Below, one piece after another: positions 40,200 through 49,087 of a stretch of 58,688 nt of DNA. Made by a program: the position numbers and the translations under genes. The notes beneath the pieces are model-generated. The model saw nothing but the letters and a program-made list of their open reading frames with translations. It made no database searches and was not told the origin of the DNA. The stretch is taken from assembly GCF_000313135.1 (NCBI RefSeq), contig NW_004457323.1, positions 666,965-725,652 on the forward strand. Direction: 5' to 3'. The stretch is from Acanthamoeba castellanii str. Neff. Its lineage: Eukaryota > Discosea > Longamoebia > Acanthamoebidae. Each line of letters opens with the position of its first letter. Within the stretch, counting starts at the first letter, position 1.

Positions 40200-41140
40200 A
40201 CGCCAAGGCTCCTCGTTTCAACAGCCTGTTCAGCTGTCCAGGCACAGAGGCCGTGGACACGTTCACACAGGGCACACGTTCACACAGGGCGCCGTCGACC
40301 ATGCGCGTGTACGATAGGTGGTGGGACAAGTTTTGAGCCTTCGTGCTGGCATGGGATGCCTGCCCGTTGCCGGCGGTGGAGGTGATGGTGGAGTGCTTCA
40401 TTGTGGCCCTTGAGGTGGCTGGGCGGGGCAGTGGAGTTCGTGCGGCAGTGGCGGCGGTCTCGATGCGTCACACGTGGGCGGGTCATGCGGATCCGTGCAA
40501 GAGCGCGCGTATGCGGGATCTGGTCGCCGGCGTGGTGCGCGAGTGGAGCCGGAGAGCTGTGCGGCGGCGTCGTGATCCGTTTCCGGTGGCGGCCTTGCGG
40601 GCGTGGGTCGCGAGCCGGAGGCGTGGCGACACGTGGGAGCGCGATGCATTCCTCGTGGCGCTCGGCTTGCGAGCGATGCGACGGGCGTCGGAGCTGGCGG
40701 GGCTTTGCCTGGAGGACGTCGAGCTTGGCGACGGCGGGCTGCGCGTGTGCATTCGCAAGGCCAAGAACGACCAGCTCGGCAAGGGCCAGCTGGTGTTCAT
40801 CGAGCCGACAGGGCGTGCTACGTGCCCGGTGCGGCTGTTCCGGCTGTTCGTCCAGTGGAGGGGCCGTGCGCCTGGCCTGCTCTTCACGACAGTCGGCGGC
40901 GGTGTGATGTCGTCGAGCGCGATCAGCGCGGTGTGCCAGCGCATGGTCGCGGCGGCCGGGCTCAGCGCGCAGGTCTCGTCGCACTCTCTGCGCATCGGCG
41001 GCGCAACGGCCGCCGTCGAGGGTGGCATGACGAGGGAGCAGGTCATGACCATTGGCGGGTGGCGGAGCGACGCCGTCAACAGCTACCTGCGGGCGCGCGA
41101 GCTGCCGAGTATGGCGGTCTCGCGGCGCATGGGCCTGTAG
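40200..41140 (+). pseudogene. Tyrosine recombinase of the retrotransposon, in-frame TGA
   Basis: The core-binding domain begins near PSTMRVYDRWWDKF, then TGA at 40334-40336, then AFVLAWDACPLPAVEVMVEC in the same frame. Catalytic residues follow: Arg in GLRAMRRASELAGLCLEDV, Lys in IRKAKNDQ, His/Arg in HSLRIGGATAAV, His/Trp position in IGGWRSDAV, and nucleophilic Tyr in NSYLRARELP. The recombinase inserts the circular cDNA. The TGA could come from CGA by a CpG transition; readthrough is the alternative. Otherwise complete to TAG at 41138-41140. Confidence 0.8.
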
Positions 41141-41274
41141 CGCGTGTAGGTGCTGCAGGCGACCTTGTCGTCGTCACGGTGGTGACGCTCGAGAAAATAC
41201 AAGTGGTTGTTTTTTCTCAGTTTTTTGGTGGTGCGACCTGGGAGGTCGGGTTCGCTGACCGACTCTCTGTTAGG

Positions 41275-41326
41275 CACCCAATGAAATATCATGTGTTTTC
41301 AGCTGACGCCGAGGGAGTGATAATGA
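41275..41326. repeat. 52-bp direct repeat, copy 1
   Basis: Starts CACCCAATGAAATATCATGT and ends GATAATGA. It matches 41700-41751 with two differences, both transitions (one GCCGAG/GCTGAG). It lies 134 bp after the recombinase stop. Confidence 0.9.
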
Positions 41327-41360
41327 GCAGTTACTGCGCAGCAGTAACTTGCATTATCAC
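41317..41360. repeat. Inverted repeat (hairpin) after copy 1
   Basis: GTGATAATG ... AGTTACTGC against GCAGTAACT ... CATTATCAC form a near-perfect stem of about 20 bp per arm with almost no loop. A second palindrome, GGAAATATCAGGATATTTCC, lies at 41377-41396. Confidence 0.85.
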
Positions 41361-41699
41361 GAGCGGTGGGCGCAGCGGAAATATCAGGATATTTCCGGGA
41401 GCGGCACGGAGTGCGTGCCGTGGTGCGTTTGTCGCTGTCAATTGACAGGAGTGGCAATTGACGAGGGCGACAAAACGCTGGTGGAGGGACGTGTTCAGCA
41501 TGTTTTTTCTTTCTCTGAGCGTCAGGTCCCGCCCGCCCGCCCGTGTCGTTGTTTGTGTGCGCAGGGTCCACCATCGGCACCGCTCTCTGGCATTCTCTGC
41601 CGGAGCATTCGGCATCGCGGGCACCAGGCAGCCAGGGAGGGGATGGGAGAGGGTGAGGTTAGAGATAGGAGGAGGTGATGTGTACAGGATGATGCTATT

Positions 41700-41751
41700 C
41701 ACCCAATGAAATATCATGTGTTTTCAGCTGACGCTGAGGGAATGATAATGA
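41700..41751. repeat. 52-bp direct repeat, copy 2
   Basis: Second copy of the 41275-41326 repeat. It lies 51 bp upstream of the RING gene start and lacks the hairpin. Confidence 0.9.
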
Positions 41752-41801
41752 AGAAATTTTTCTTTCGACACCAAGAAGTTTGTTTTCTTCATCCTGCCGC
41801 C

Positions 41802-42544
41802 ATGGACGAGCCACTGCAAAAGGCCCTATGCTTGGCAACGTTTTCCTACGTGGAATTAAAGCCAGTGGACAACAAGCTCGTGTGCAGCATCTGCCACGAG
41901 CCTCTCCTCGACCCGGTCGTCGAACCAAGCTGCCGCCAGATGTTTTGCCGCGGCTGTCTCAGGGGCTGGCTGTCGCAATCTGCATCGTGCCCGCACTGTC
42001 GGCAAGATGCGTCCATCGCGGCCGTTGTCCGCCTCGGTTCATCACGAACACGCTCGATGCCCTCCTCGTTGTTTGCCCCCTCTGCCGCAAACACTTTCAA
42101 CGCAAGGACCTCCATAATCATTTACCCGGTTGCCCATTGCGTACGTTGCCCACGCACCCCCATCTATGCCACTCGTCCCTTACTCCCTCCCTCCCCCCCA
42201 AAAAAAAGCCTTCAGCTTAGGGTGTGGCAGAAGGGTTGCGCCGGTCGACGACGTCGAACATCGCTTGGTTTGCCCCGCCAAACCTGTGAACTGCCCTGCA
42301 GTCGACGTCGGTTGCGATTTCCACGCCCCGCAGAGCCTCCTCGAGGAACATCGCTCGAGGTGCCCCCTGCTGCCCACACGTCCTCTTCTGCTGCGGCTCC
42401 AAGCTCTCGAGGAGAGTCACCAACGCCAAGCCCAGGTACGTTTGTTTCCTTTCAACTCTGCGGGCTTGTTGCTGATGTCTGCATTCGCAGTTGCTCGCAA
42501 AGCTGGAAGAAGAGAAGGAAAAGCACACAGGATCTTGGCGATGA
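41802..42544 (+). CDS. RING / TRAF-type zinc-finger protein (probable E3 ligase), frameshifted
   Basis: MDEPLQKALC at 41802, then a C3HC4-like RING: CSICHEPLLDPVVEPSCRQM, FCRGCLRGWL, CPHCR. Next comes a TRAF-type finger, RFITNTLDALLVVCPLCRKH plus HNHLPGC, and after an intron CPAVDVGCDFHAPQSLLEEH with RCPLLPTRPLL. The end is a short coiled coil (KLEEEKEKHTGSWR) with TGA at 42542-42544. Between the RING and the first TRAF finger the frame changes (near 42025), so as read the protein is broken there. Introns GTACGTTG...CAG and GTACGTTTG...GCAG are clear. Such proteins act in ubiquitin transfer and are often paralogous in amoebae. Confidence 0.7.
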
Positions 42545-42601
42545 TCATTTCAATGCAGATCAAGTTCATGTGGTCGCACTTGCAGGGCATCTCAGCGGTG
42601 A

Positions 42602-42649
42602 GTCGACCGGCTAGGTCTCACGGTGGTCGACCGGCTAGGTCTCACGGTG
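42602..42649. repeat. 24-bp tandem duplication
   Basis: GTCGACCGGCTAGGTCTCAC plus GGTG occurs twice back-to-back downstream of the RING gene. Confidence 0.9.
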
Positions 42650-42868
42650 GACGTCGCCGTGGCTCTGGAGGTGGTGTCCTTCGCAGAGGTTGACGCCGCC
42701 GCCTTGGTCATCCAATCCATGCTGTCTTGTCCCGAGAGCCTCGCATGACCTACCGAGCGGAGTCGGCCTCCTTCCCACTGCACTGTCATGTACATAAATG
42801 CGAACTCGTCCCAAAAGGAAGCAGACTTTGTTGACAAGCAAGTAAAACCACAATGGTACAAAGAGGCC

Positions 42869-43621
42869 CTAGTAGGTGCCGAGGTCGACGCCGCCAGTAA
42901 AGGCCGCGCCGCAATCGGGAGCCGCCCCGCTGTTGGGGAACAGGTTGGGCAGGCGGTTGATCACGGCCGGCAGGGTAAAGTTGATGAAATCGCTGGTGAG
43001 GGCAGAGCGCGCGCTGGAGCCCTGGACGGTGCTGGGCGCGCACCTGGCGGCGTCGTAGAGGCTGGCCGTGGGCATCCACGCCAATTTGGTCGTCTCGAAC
43101 TCCTGGCCCGATGGACCGGTCGACTGGGTCTGCATGTAGGAGCGCACCCGGCTAAAGTATTTGGGCAGGTTGGCGTCGTACTCGAACGGCACCAGGTAGA
43201 TGAGGTCGCCGTTGCTGGCCTTGACCTCGGCGGCCACCTGCTGGAGCGCGCCGGCAAGCGTGCTCGGCGTCCCCAGCAAGAACATGGTCTGCTGAGCGCC
43301 CGCGTTGGCGGCCTCGGTCAGGGCGTTGGAGGTGGTGGGATCGGCACCGACGATGCCAAAGTCGGACCAATGGCCATTGCCGGCAGTGAAGGGAGTCGGC
43401 GCGCCCATCTCCACTTCGTAGCCCAGCAGGACGACAAATTCGGGTTGGCCGTCGGCTCCTCGCCGCTGGGCATAGGGCATGAGGCTGATGCGCGTCGCCG
43501 GCCCAAACTGGGTCTGCTGCCCTTGGCCCTGCGCGGTGTAGGAGCCATATTGCTGCGGTGGCTTTTGCTGGCGCTGGCGCTGCTGTTGCTGTTGCTGTTG
43601 CTGTTGCCTCTGCATCATCAT
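42869..43621 (-). CDS. Gln-rich protein with degenerate Nudix-like domain (250 aa)
   Basis: Start MMMQ followed by an almost pure Gln run with a few Arg (residues 5-20). The body reads TRISLMPYAQRRGADGQPEF, VVLLGYEVE, then GHWSDFGIVGADPTTSNALT and EAANAGAQQTMFLLGT. This order recalls the Nudix fold (core strand, 'wsdFGG', 'tAxRElxEE'), but the catalytic RExxEExGxx helix is not preserved, so it is probably non-catalytic. It has no introns in a host-like neighbourhood; Nudix-derived proteins also occur in amoeba viruses. Ends GGVDLGTY at 42869. Intact. Confidence 0.5.
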   Translation of the reverse strand: MMMQRQQQQQQQQQRQRQQKPPQQYGSYTAQGQGQQTQFGPATRISLMPYAQRRGADGQPEFVVLLGYEVEMGAPTPFTAGNGHWSDFGIVGADPTTSNALTEAANAGAQQTMFLLGTPSTLAGALQQVAAEVKASNGDLIYLVPFEYDANLPKYFSRVRSYMQTQSTGPSGQEFETTKLAWMPTASLYDAARCAPSTVQGSSARSALTSDFINFTLPAVINRLPNLFPNSGAAPDCGAAFTGGVDLGTY

Positions 43622-43791
43622 TCTGCGTTTCTGTGGATGGAAGGTGGTGACGGCGAGAGTTTTTTCGCAAGGAGGTGTGGTTTACTAGTTGGGTGGACGA
43701 AGTCCAAACCACAAGACAAGATGATGATGATGATGTGCGCCCAACGTGCGGAGAAGAGCGATGGGAGGAATGCTATGTCGTGGCTTTGTGA

Positions 43792-45103
43792 TCAGTCAAC
43801 AAACTCTGATGGCTCGTCGTCATCCTCTTCCTCTTCGTCCTCGCTGCTGTAGTCGTCGTCAGATGAGCGGGAGGAGTTGGTGCCCGGATCGTCGTCAAAG
43901 AGGAACAGGATCGAGTACGAGCGTTGCAGTTTGGACGCAAAGCGCTCAACAATGTCAGACTGGAGACGCTGGGCGAGCTCGAGGGCCTGCCACGCCTCCT
44001 CCGACACATGGGCCGGTTGGTCCTGGGCCAGGTAGATGGCCAAGGGGCTGCGCTTGCAGGAATGAAACTCGTCAATCCACTTTGACTGCGTCTCGGTCTG
44101 GATGTAGGACAGCGGGTGGTGTGGTGAGGCGTTGATTTGCATCCAGGCTTCGATGATGCTGAAGAAACGGTGGACTTGCACGCGCGTGAGTCCCGCGTCC
44201 ATGAGCCGTTCCACCATTCGACAGTCGACTTGCAGACTGGCGACCAGAGCCTGCATGGCGATCACGAAGCGCACCATGCTTGTGTGGAACTCGGTGTCCC
44301 TGGGGTCCTCGGCAGACCGCCACAAGTCGCTGAACGCGTTCGAGTCGCGCGCGCTTAGCCAGTCCGCCACTAGCAGCCGCAAAGGGTCGAGATCCCAGCC
44401 CGCCTGGCGCGGTTGTATGACGACCAAGGATTCGCACAATCGCTTCCACTCCTCGTCGGCGTAGTCGTCGACTTTGGGCCTCCTCGGTGTCCCATCGCCG
44501 TTTCTTAGTCGGACCCAGCCAAGAAACATGTCGCTGTGGCGCAGCGCGGCGTTGAGCGCCACGCCGTTGCGTGTCGCGAAGGCTCGGTCGAGTGCCTCTG
44601 CGAGCAATTCCATGGCGTCCTTGAAGGCCGACAAAGAATGCGACGAGGTGTCCATGGCCAAGCCGTCCAATTGCATCAACATGGCCTCGGCCTGGTCGGC
44701 CACCTCCATGGCCGAGGCCAACGCCTCGAGCCACGCCAGCACATCGGTTTGCCTTGGGATGAGCAGCGCTGGACCCTGGCCAAAGTAGCCCGGTGCTACG
44801 ACTTGCGGCAACTTGCCGTCGTCATATATGTCGGCCAACACCACAACATCCCAGCCGAAGCGGCTGTCCTCCCCCTTGGCCGCGCCTGCAAGCCTGTTGA
44901 GGTCGAACAGTTTGTGCTCACCTTGGTCCTCTAGGATTGCGGCTGCCTTCCAAAAGAAGCGCCAGGCTGGCGCTATCCAAGCCGACGACGCGCTGCAACA
45001 CCGAAGCCAAGGTCGAGCGGTTGCCCGTCATGGCCTTGGCCATCGTCTGAGGAGTCACCGCCGCATCCGCCGGCCAAAGCGAATTCAAGGGGTTCTTGTA
45101 CAT
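43792..45103 (-). pseudogene. Unknown helical protein with acidic tail (~430 aa), one frameshift
   Basis: The first 50 residues (MYKNPLNSLWPADAAVTPQT, STLASVLQRVVGLDSASLAL) run from 45103. They then continue in another frame from about 44955 (WKAAAILEDQGEHKLFDLNR, LADIYDDGKLPQVVAPGYFG), implying a one-base indel. The rest is helical (ALNAALRHSDMFLGWVRLRN, VHRFFSIIEAWMQINASPHH) with a final Asp/Glu/Ser tail. No family recognised, no introns in the long part. The beginning may instead be a downstream exon of the secreted gene upstream (45573), since a GT...CAG intron could join them. Confidence 0.5.
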
Positions 45104-45179
45104 GATGGAGCCAAGAGTTCGAATGTCTGTTTGTTTTTGGATTGAAGAGCGTCCCTTTCATTGCTAACACACATACACA

Positions 45180-45573
45180 AAGGAGACGACAATATGAGAG
45201 GAAGCGGAAGCGGCGGTGGGCGTCGAACAGGTACTCCCAGGTGGTGCACGACACCGTGGCGTCGTACCAGCCGGGCATGTTCTGGGGCACGCAGTAGTTT
45301 GTGTCATCGCCACAATTGAGGGAGAAGGTCAAGTTTGTAGCGCATGGACGAGGACATAGCCGCCGACTCTCCGTAAAAGCGAGTTGCCAAGCCCTTGCTG
45401 ATGTTGTCCGCGCAGCGGATGATGTAGTTGCCGGTGGTGAACTCGACCCTGGCATAGTCCTCGGCGTTCGCGCTGTAGAGTAGGAAATTGTTGCCCCAAA
45501 GCCTGCCGCCGTGTGCAGTGGCGGCGCTCGCCAGCACCAAGAGCAGGATGGCGATGTTGAGACGGGCCGTCAT
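45180..45573 (-). CDS. Small secreted protein, frameshifted near the middle
   Basis: MTARLNIAILLLVLASAATA is a clear signal peptide with ATG at 45573. The mature part reads ARVEFTTGNYIIRCADNISK and GLATRFYGESAAMSSSMR. It then continues in another frame with NLTFSLNCGDDTNYCVPQNM, PGWYDATVSCTTWEYLFDA, so there is an indel near 45340. The Cys spacing and N-glycosylation-like NLTF fit an extracellular domain. The 3' limit is approximate because an intron may follow. Function unknown. Confidence 0.5.
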
Positions 45574-45824
45574 TGGTGGATTGCTTGTTTTCACATTCTC
45601 CAGCTGGCGGATATGGTGTCAGTGCCAGTCTCAGTCGTGAGCGATCTTATCTGCCATCCATGGTGGCCGGCGGTTGGGGGCTCTGAGGGAGCCACACATA
45701 CCTTGTGACATCATTGAACACAGGTTTTTTTATTACCTCGCTCATGACGACTGCGCGTTGTGTGTGTGGAAACGAGGTGGTCGTATAAGAGTTGCATGTC
45801 AAGTGAGCCGGTCGGGTAAACCCA

Positions 45825-46520
45825 TCAGTGGCAAATATGACAGCGAGACCTGCCCATTTGGGCATTGTAATAGGCAAAGAGGTCATCAAAGATGACGTCA
45901 TTGGCCGAGAGGACCACTTGGAGCAGGGTGCCCTGCAGGTTGGGCATGGTGCGGCCTGCCTCAGAGGCATTGATGGCCTGGGTGACGATGGTGATGGGGA
46001 CAGTGGCAATGTCAGCGATGTAGTGGTCCTGGTCGACGAGCATGGCGGCAGCATGGGGCCCCAGAGGCTGTAGCCGTTGAAGACGGGTCCCATCTGCTGT
46101 TGGAGGACAAGGAGGAGCGCGTTGACCCAACAGGCCTCAGGTGTGCGGAGGTTGGCCTCGATCCTGTTGAGATAGTCCTGGGTGATGATAAGCCTGCCAG
46201 TGGCGTCCAGGGGCACGAGCACAACATCAACGCCCGACAGCACCACTTGCGCAAGGGCCTCAGGGTCACCATAGGCATTGTACTCGGCAAAGGCGAAATG
46301 ATGTTATCTCTATCAGGTCTTAGGTACCCCACCCACGTGAAGAAGATGAAGGTGGTGAGTGGAGAAGGGTTGGTACCTTCTTGAGGAACTTGCCGAAGGA
46401 GGACTCGAAGTGGTGGGCGGAGCAGAAGTGGGCGTAGGCGCCGAAGACGTCCCTCTTGGATGGAGCAACTACTACCAACACACCAAACAGCGAGCCACCG
46501 CCCGTGAAGTAGTTTGTTCA
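45825..46520 (-). pseudogene. Inosine-uridine nucleoside hydrolase-like gene, N-terminus missing
   Basis: The minus strand gives RDVFGAYAHFCSAHHFESSF, an intron, then YNAYGDPEALAQVVLSGVDV followed by VLVPLDATGRLIITQDYLNR. This is the middle strand-helix set of nucleoside hydrolases, where the family has 'xxDxT'. Later come PVFNGYSLWGP, DIATVPITIVTQAINASEAG and VVLSANDVIFDDLFAYYNAQ. The family cleaves ribonucleosides to base plus ribose. The N-terminal DxDxxxDD calcium and catalytic site should precede residue ~1 of this part. However, the upstream gene's poly(A)-like AATAAA (about 46582) leaves no room, so the gene seems truncated or its first exon is unrecognised. Confidence 0.6.
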
Positions 46521-46562
46521 GAAGAAGAAGAGGAAGAAGGAGACATCGCGCACACACCAGAA

Positions 46563-47720
46563 TCATTCTCCAGATTTATTAAAGAGTATTTGCCGAATTA
46601 GAACACACAGCCGATCAAGCAGCAAGAGACAGACGCCTATCAAAGAAGGAGATGTAATGTCCTCCCATAGAGTCTTGGTGTCGTGGTGTAGCACCGTCGT
46701 GAGAGTTCCCACGATAGTGTGATCGCATCTCTTCGCCCTCCACGGCTTCACGGTGGTCGCGTCCACAAGCGTCAGCGTTCGAATGGTTTCGTTGGTGTAC
46801 TCGCGGCTGTGGCTCGCATGTAACTTGAGTGTGGACTTGATATGGCCGTCGACGAAGAATGGCACCTTCGCCTTGATCGTGGCCTCGCCCCCAATCTTGA
46901 CCCCTCCTTCCCACTTGATCGTCGCAGTGTTCCGGAGGCTAACCGCCTCGCTGACCGTTCTTTGGAGGGGGTCGTCGCTCTGGTTGTTGACCTCATGGGT
47001 GGAGACCGTGATCTCGTCAACGAGCCCTGCAGGGAAGGGTTAATAGGTGGTGGTGGTGGTGGTGGTGCCAGACGCACCTTGGTCGTTTTCCTGCTTTTCA
47101 ACGTTGATGGCGAGCACTTCCTCACAAGTCGACTGGGCAAGACACACCTCAAGGGAGAAGGAGACATAGTTGGCTCCCAGTAGGGTCCAGTCGTGCCCCG
47201 GTCTGGCCCAGGCGTTGATGTGGGTCCCCCAAGCGTGACGGACCCCATCCTGGTCGACTCCCGCCACCAGCTCGGCTCCTTTGCCCGGCTGTTTCCTCCA
47301 AAACCCGAGAACGGGTGCAGGCCTATCGTCGAAGAACGCGTAGAGATCGAAGTAGTTCTGTTGGTTGTAGGTGAAGCGCGCAATGCGTAGGGGTTCCCCC
47401 TCACAATTGCCCCAGCGATTGATCTTCTTGCTTGTCCCTCCTCCGTCGCTAGGCTTTTTCTTCAGAATGAAGCCACCACATAGGCCGTGGCCTCCGCGCT
47501 GTTGCATATCCCAGTAACGTACGTAGGTGAAGAGGTAGCCGTAGCCGCGCTGGGGAGGGGACCTCTTGTCGTTGTAGCAATAGCCATGCATGATCTGCCA
47601 CCTTGCATCAGTGCTAGTACACTTGGTGTTGTCACCCGCCACCACCTCTTTGCTTGTTTTGTTCTCCATACGTTTGAACCTGAAGCCTACTATCTTGGCT
47701 ATCCTAGGAGGAGTAGTCAT
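46563..47720 (-). CDS. Aerolysin/ETX-MTX2-fold (beta-pore-forming-type) protein
   Basis: Two exons. Exon 1 (ATG 47720) encodes an N-terminal domain with Trp/Tyr/Gly-rich turns (GYGYLFTYVRYWDMQQRGGH, INRWGNCEGEPLRIA), perhaps ligand-binding. After a short intron (about 47078-47025) exon 2 gives the extended Ser/Thr-rich strands of the aerolysin module: TVSEAVSLRNTATIKWEGGV, KIGGEATIKAKVPFF and TLKLHASHSREYTNETIRTL. The last is followed by the proline-type turn and a hydrophobic end. No signal peptide is evident. In other organisms this fold serves as toxin, defence or endolysosomal protein; here the role is unknown. It is probably a host gene. No break seen. Confidence 0.6.
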
Positions 47721-48973
47721 CGCGTGTGGGTGTTGGAGAGTAATCGCAACAACAACCACGCAAAAGCGCTTTATGTACCCTCTCCCTCAAGTGCCATCAA
47801 CAGATTTTCTCCAGCATGTCGTGTGGCCTCTGCATGTTCGTCGCCCACTGGCCCAGAGGAACTCAGCTGCATGGCTGCACCTACAGGGCAGGATGTGGCT
47901 GGGCTCTTGATGTGCCTGTTGAGCGCAGTGTTGATCAAGTCCACCAAGCACATCACCTCTCTTCTACCGCCTCTGGCTCTCTTGACGATTGGCATCCTGA
48001 TCCTGTCTGCGCCATCGTGTTGTGCGTCGTATGAGTCATGTGTAATGTGAGTTGTGCAGTCTGTGTCCATCGTTGGTGAGTGGTGAGTGGACAAGTTGCG
48101 GTCCCAGGGGCTGCCGTGGCTCAACAGTTAGGTCGAGGGGAATATCAGTGGCGATTAAGGGAACTACGCAGAAAAAATGGCTTCCCAAGTTTGCCACTGG
48201 ACTTTGTGGTTTTCAGCATCCGCCCGCTGCATGGCTTGATCTGTAGTTTTGGTCGCGCCGCCTAATTTGGTGCTGAATCAGCCAAGCACATGGCACACTG
48301 CAGAATGGGAAGGTAATGGGCCAAGTTGTGGTGAGGATGATGTGTGGATCTTGCAGTCAAATCGTCAACCCTCCGTGCTAGGCCACAGCTCATGCTTGAG
48401 TCCCAGAAGCTCTCCACTTGCATATTGTGGCACCCAGCCACTCACCATCCACCAATACTTGTATTGTTTGGTATTCTCATTCAACATAACCCTTCTCTGG
48501 TTTCAACCTTGGAGGGCAACATTTGGACTACTGACCTGACTGTGAAATGCTGAGTGTGGCCCTCATGGTGGTGCAACACAACATAGCTGTGGCTTTGGTA
48601 TAGGCTGCACTGTCACATCATGACAACATCATCTCCATCATTATTTGTTTGTCAGAGTGTTGAGTAACTGGTGTTAGTGTTGGGTAACAGGCATGTGATT
48701 GGCTGTTGGATGGTGGGGATTATTTCTTGGGTCTCTTGAAGAATGGAGGGCTTGGTGTGACAGTGGGTTCAGTTGACTGGCGCTTTGATGGTGATTGGTC
48801 TGAAAGGTATTGGTGGGGTGTGGGATGGTGTGAGATGAGCAGTTGGGCCACCCAAGCGCTGGCTGAGGGGTTTGGGGTGGTGGTGACAGATGGATGGCTG
48901 AATGACTATGACAACAACAATAACAACAGCAAAGCCATGATCCAGTCTGGCAAGTTGCTTGGTGGTGGTGGCA
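47721..48973. other. Spacer with CpG-poor tract left of the complete transposon
   Basis: A hydrophobic frame at 47871-48050 (LLMCLLSAVLIKSTKHITSL) could be a tiny membrane peptide but has no support. From about 48240 the sequence becomes CpG-poor and TG-rich like 3.9-5.4 kb and 56.4-58.7 kb. I see no gene. Nucleotides GGCA at 48970-48973 are repeated at 56407-56410 and may be a target-site duplication. Confidence 0.45.
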
Positions 48974-49011
48974 AACACTGTGTCCGGAAAAAGGTGACAG
49001 TGGTACTTTTT
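48974..49011 (+). repeat. Left terminal inverted repeat
   Basis: Begins AACACTGTGTCCGGAAAAAG, then GTGACAGTGGTACTTTTT. It pairs with 56369-56406 with only a few mismatches. The same sequence, complemented, ends the decayed copy at 10807. Confidence 0.92.
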
Positions 49012-49087
49012 AATGAAACTAAAAACAGGTGTACATGAGATAAAAACACTGTGGAATTTGAATGTACACAGAGAAGAGAAGTTTTAT

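Larger units (their letters stand above)
37816..41140 (+). mobile_element. Tyrosine-recombinase (DIRS/Ngaro-like) retrotransposon
   Basis: Three consecutive coding regions, gag-like, RT-RNase H and tyrosine recombinase, in one direction with small overlaps: the order and content of YR retrotransposons. There is no DDE integrase and no evident LTR. These elements integrate through recombinase-mediated circles. It is CpG-rich and reads as young, apart from one stop codon. Repeats at 41275-41326 and 41700-41751 may belong to its 3' split direct repeats, but no matching 5' repeat was found. Confidence 0.85.

Noticed and set aside
48105..48175. tRNA gene
   Set aside because: GTGGCTCAACAGTTAGGTCGAGG resembles a D-loop, but there is no T-loop GTTCGA or matching acceptor stem downstream.
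48706..49038. 110-residue protein spanning the transposon's left end
   Set aside because: It crosses the TIR boundary and is low in complexity (Asn run), with no related copy at the other end.
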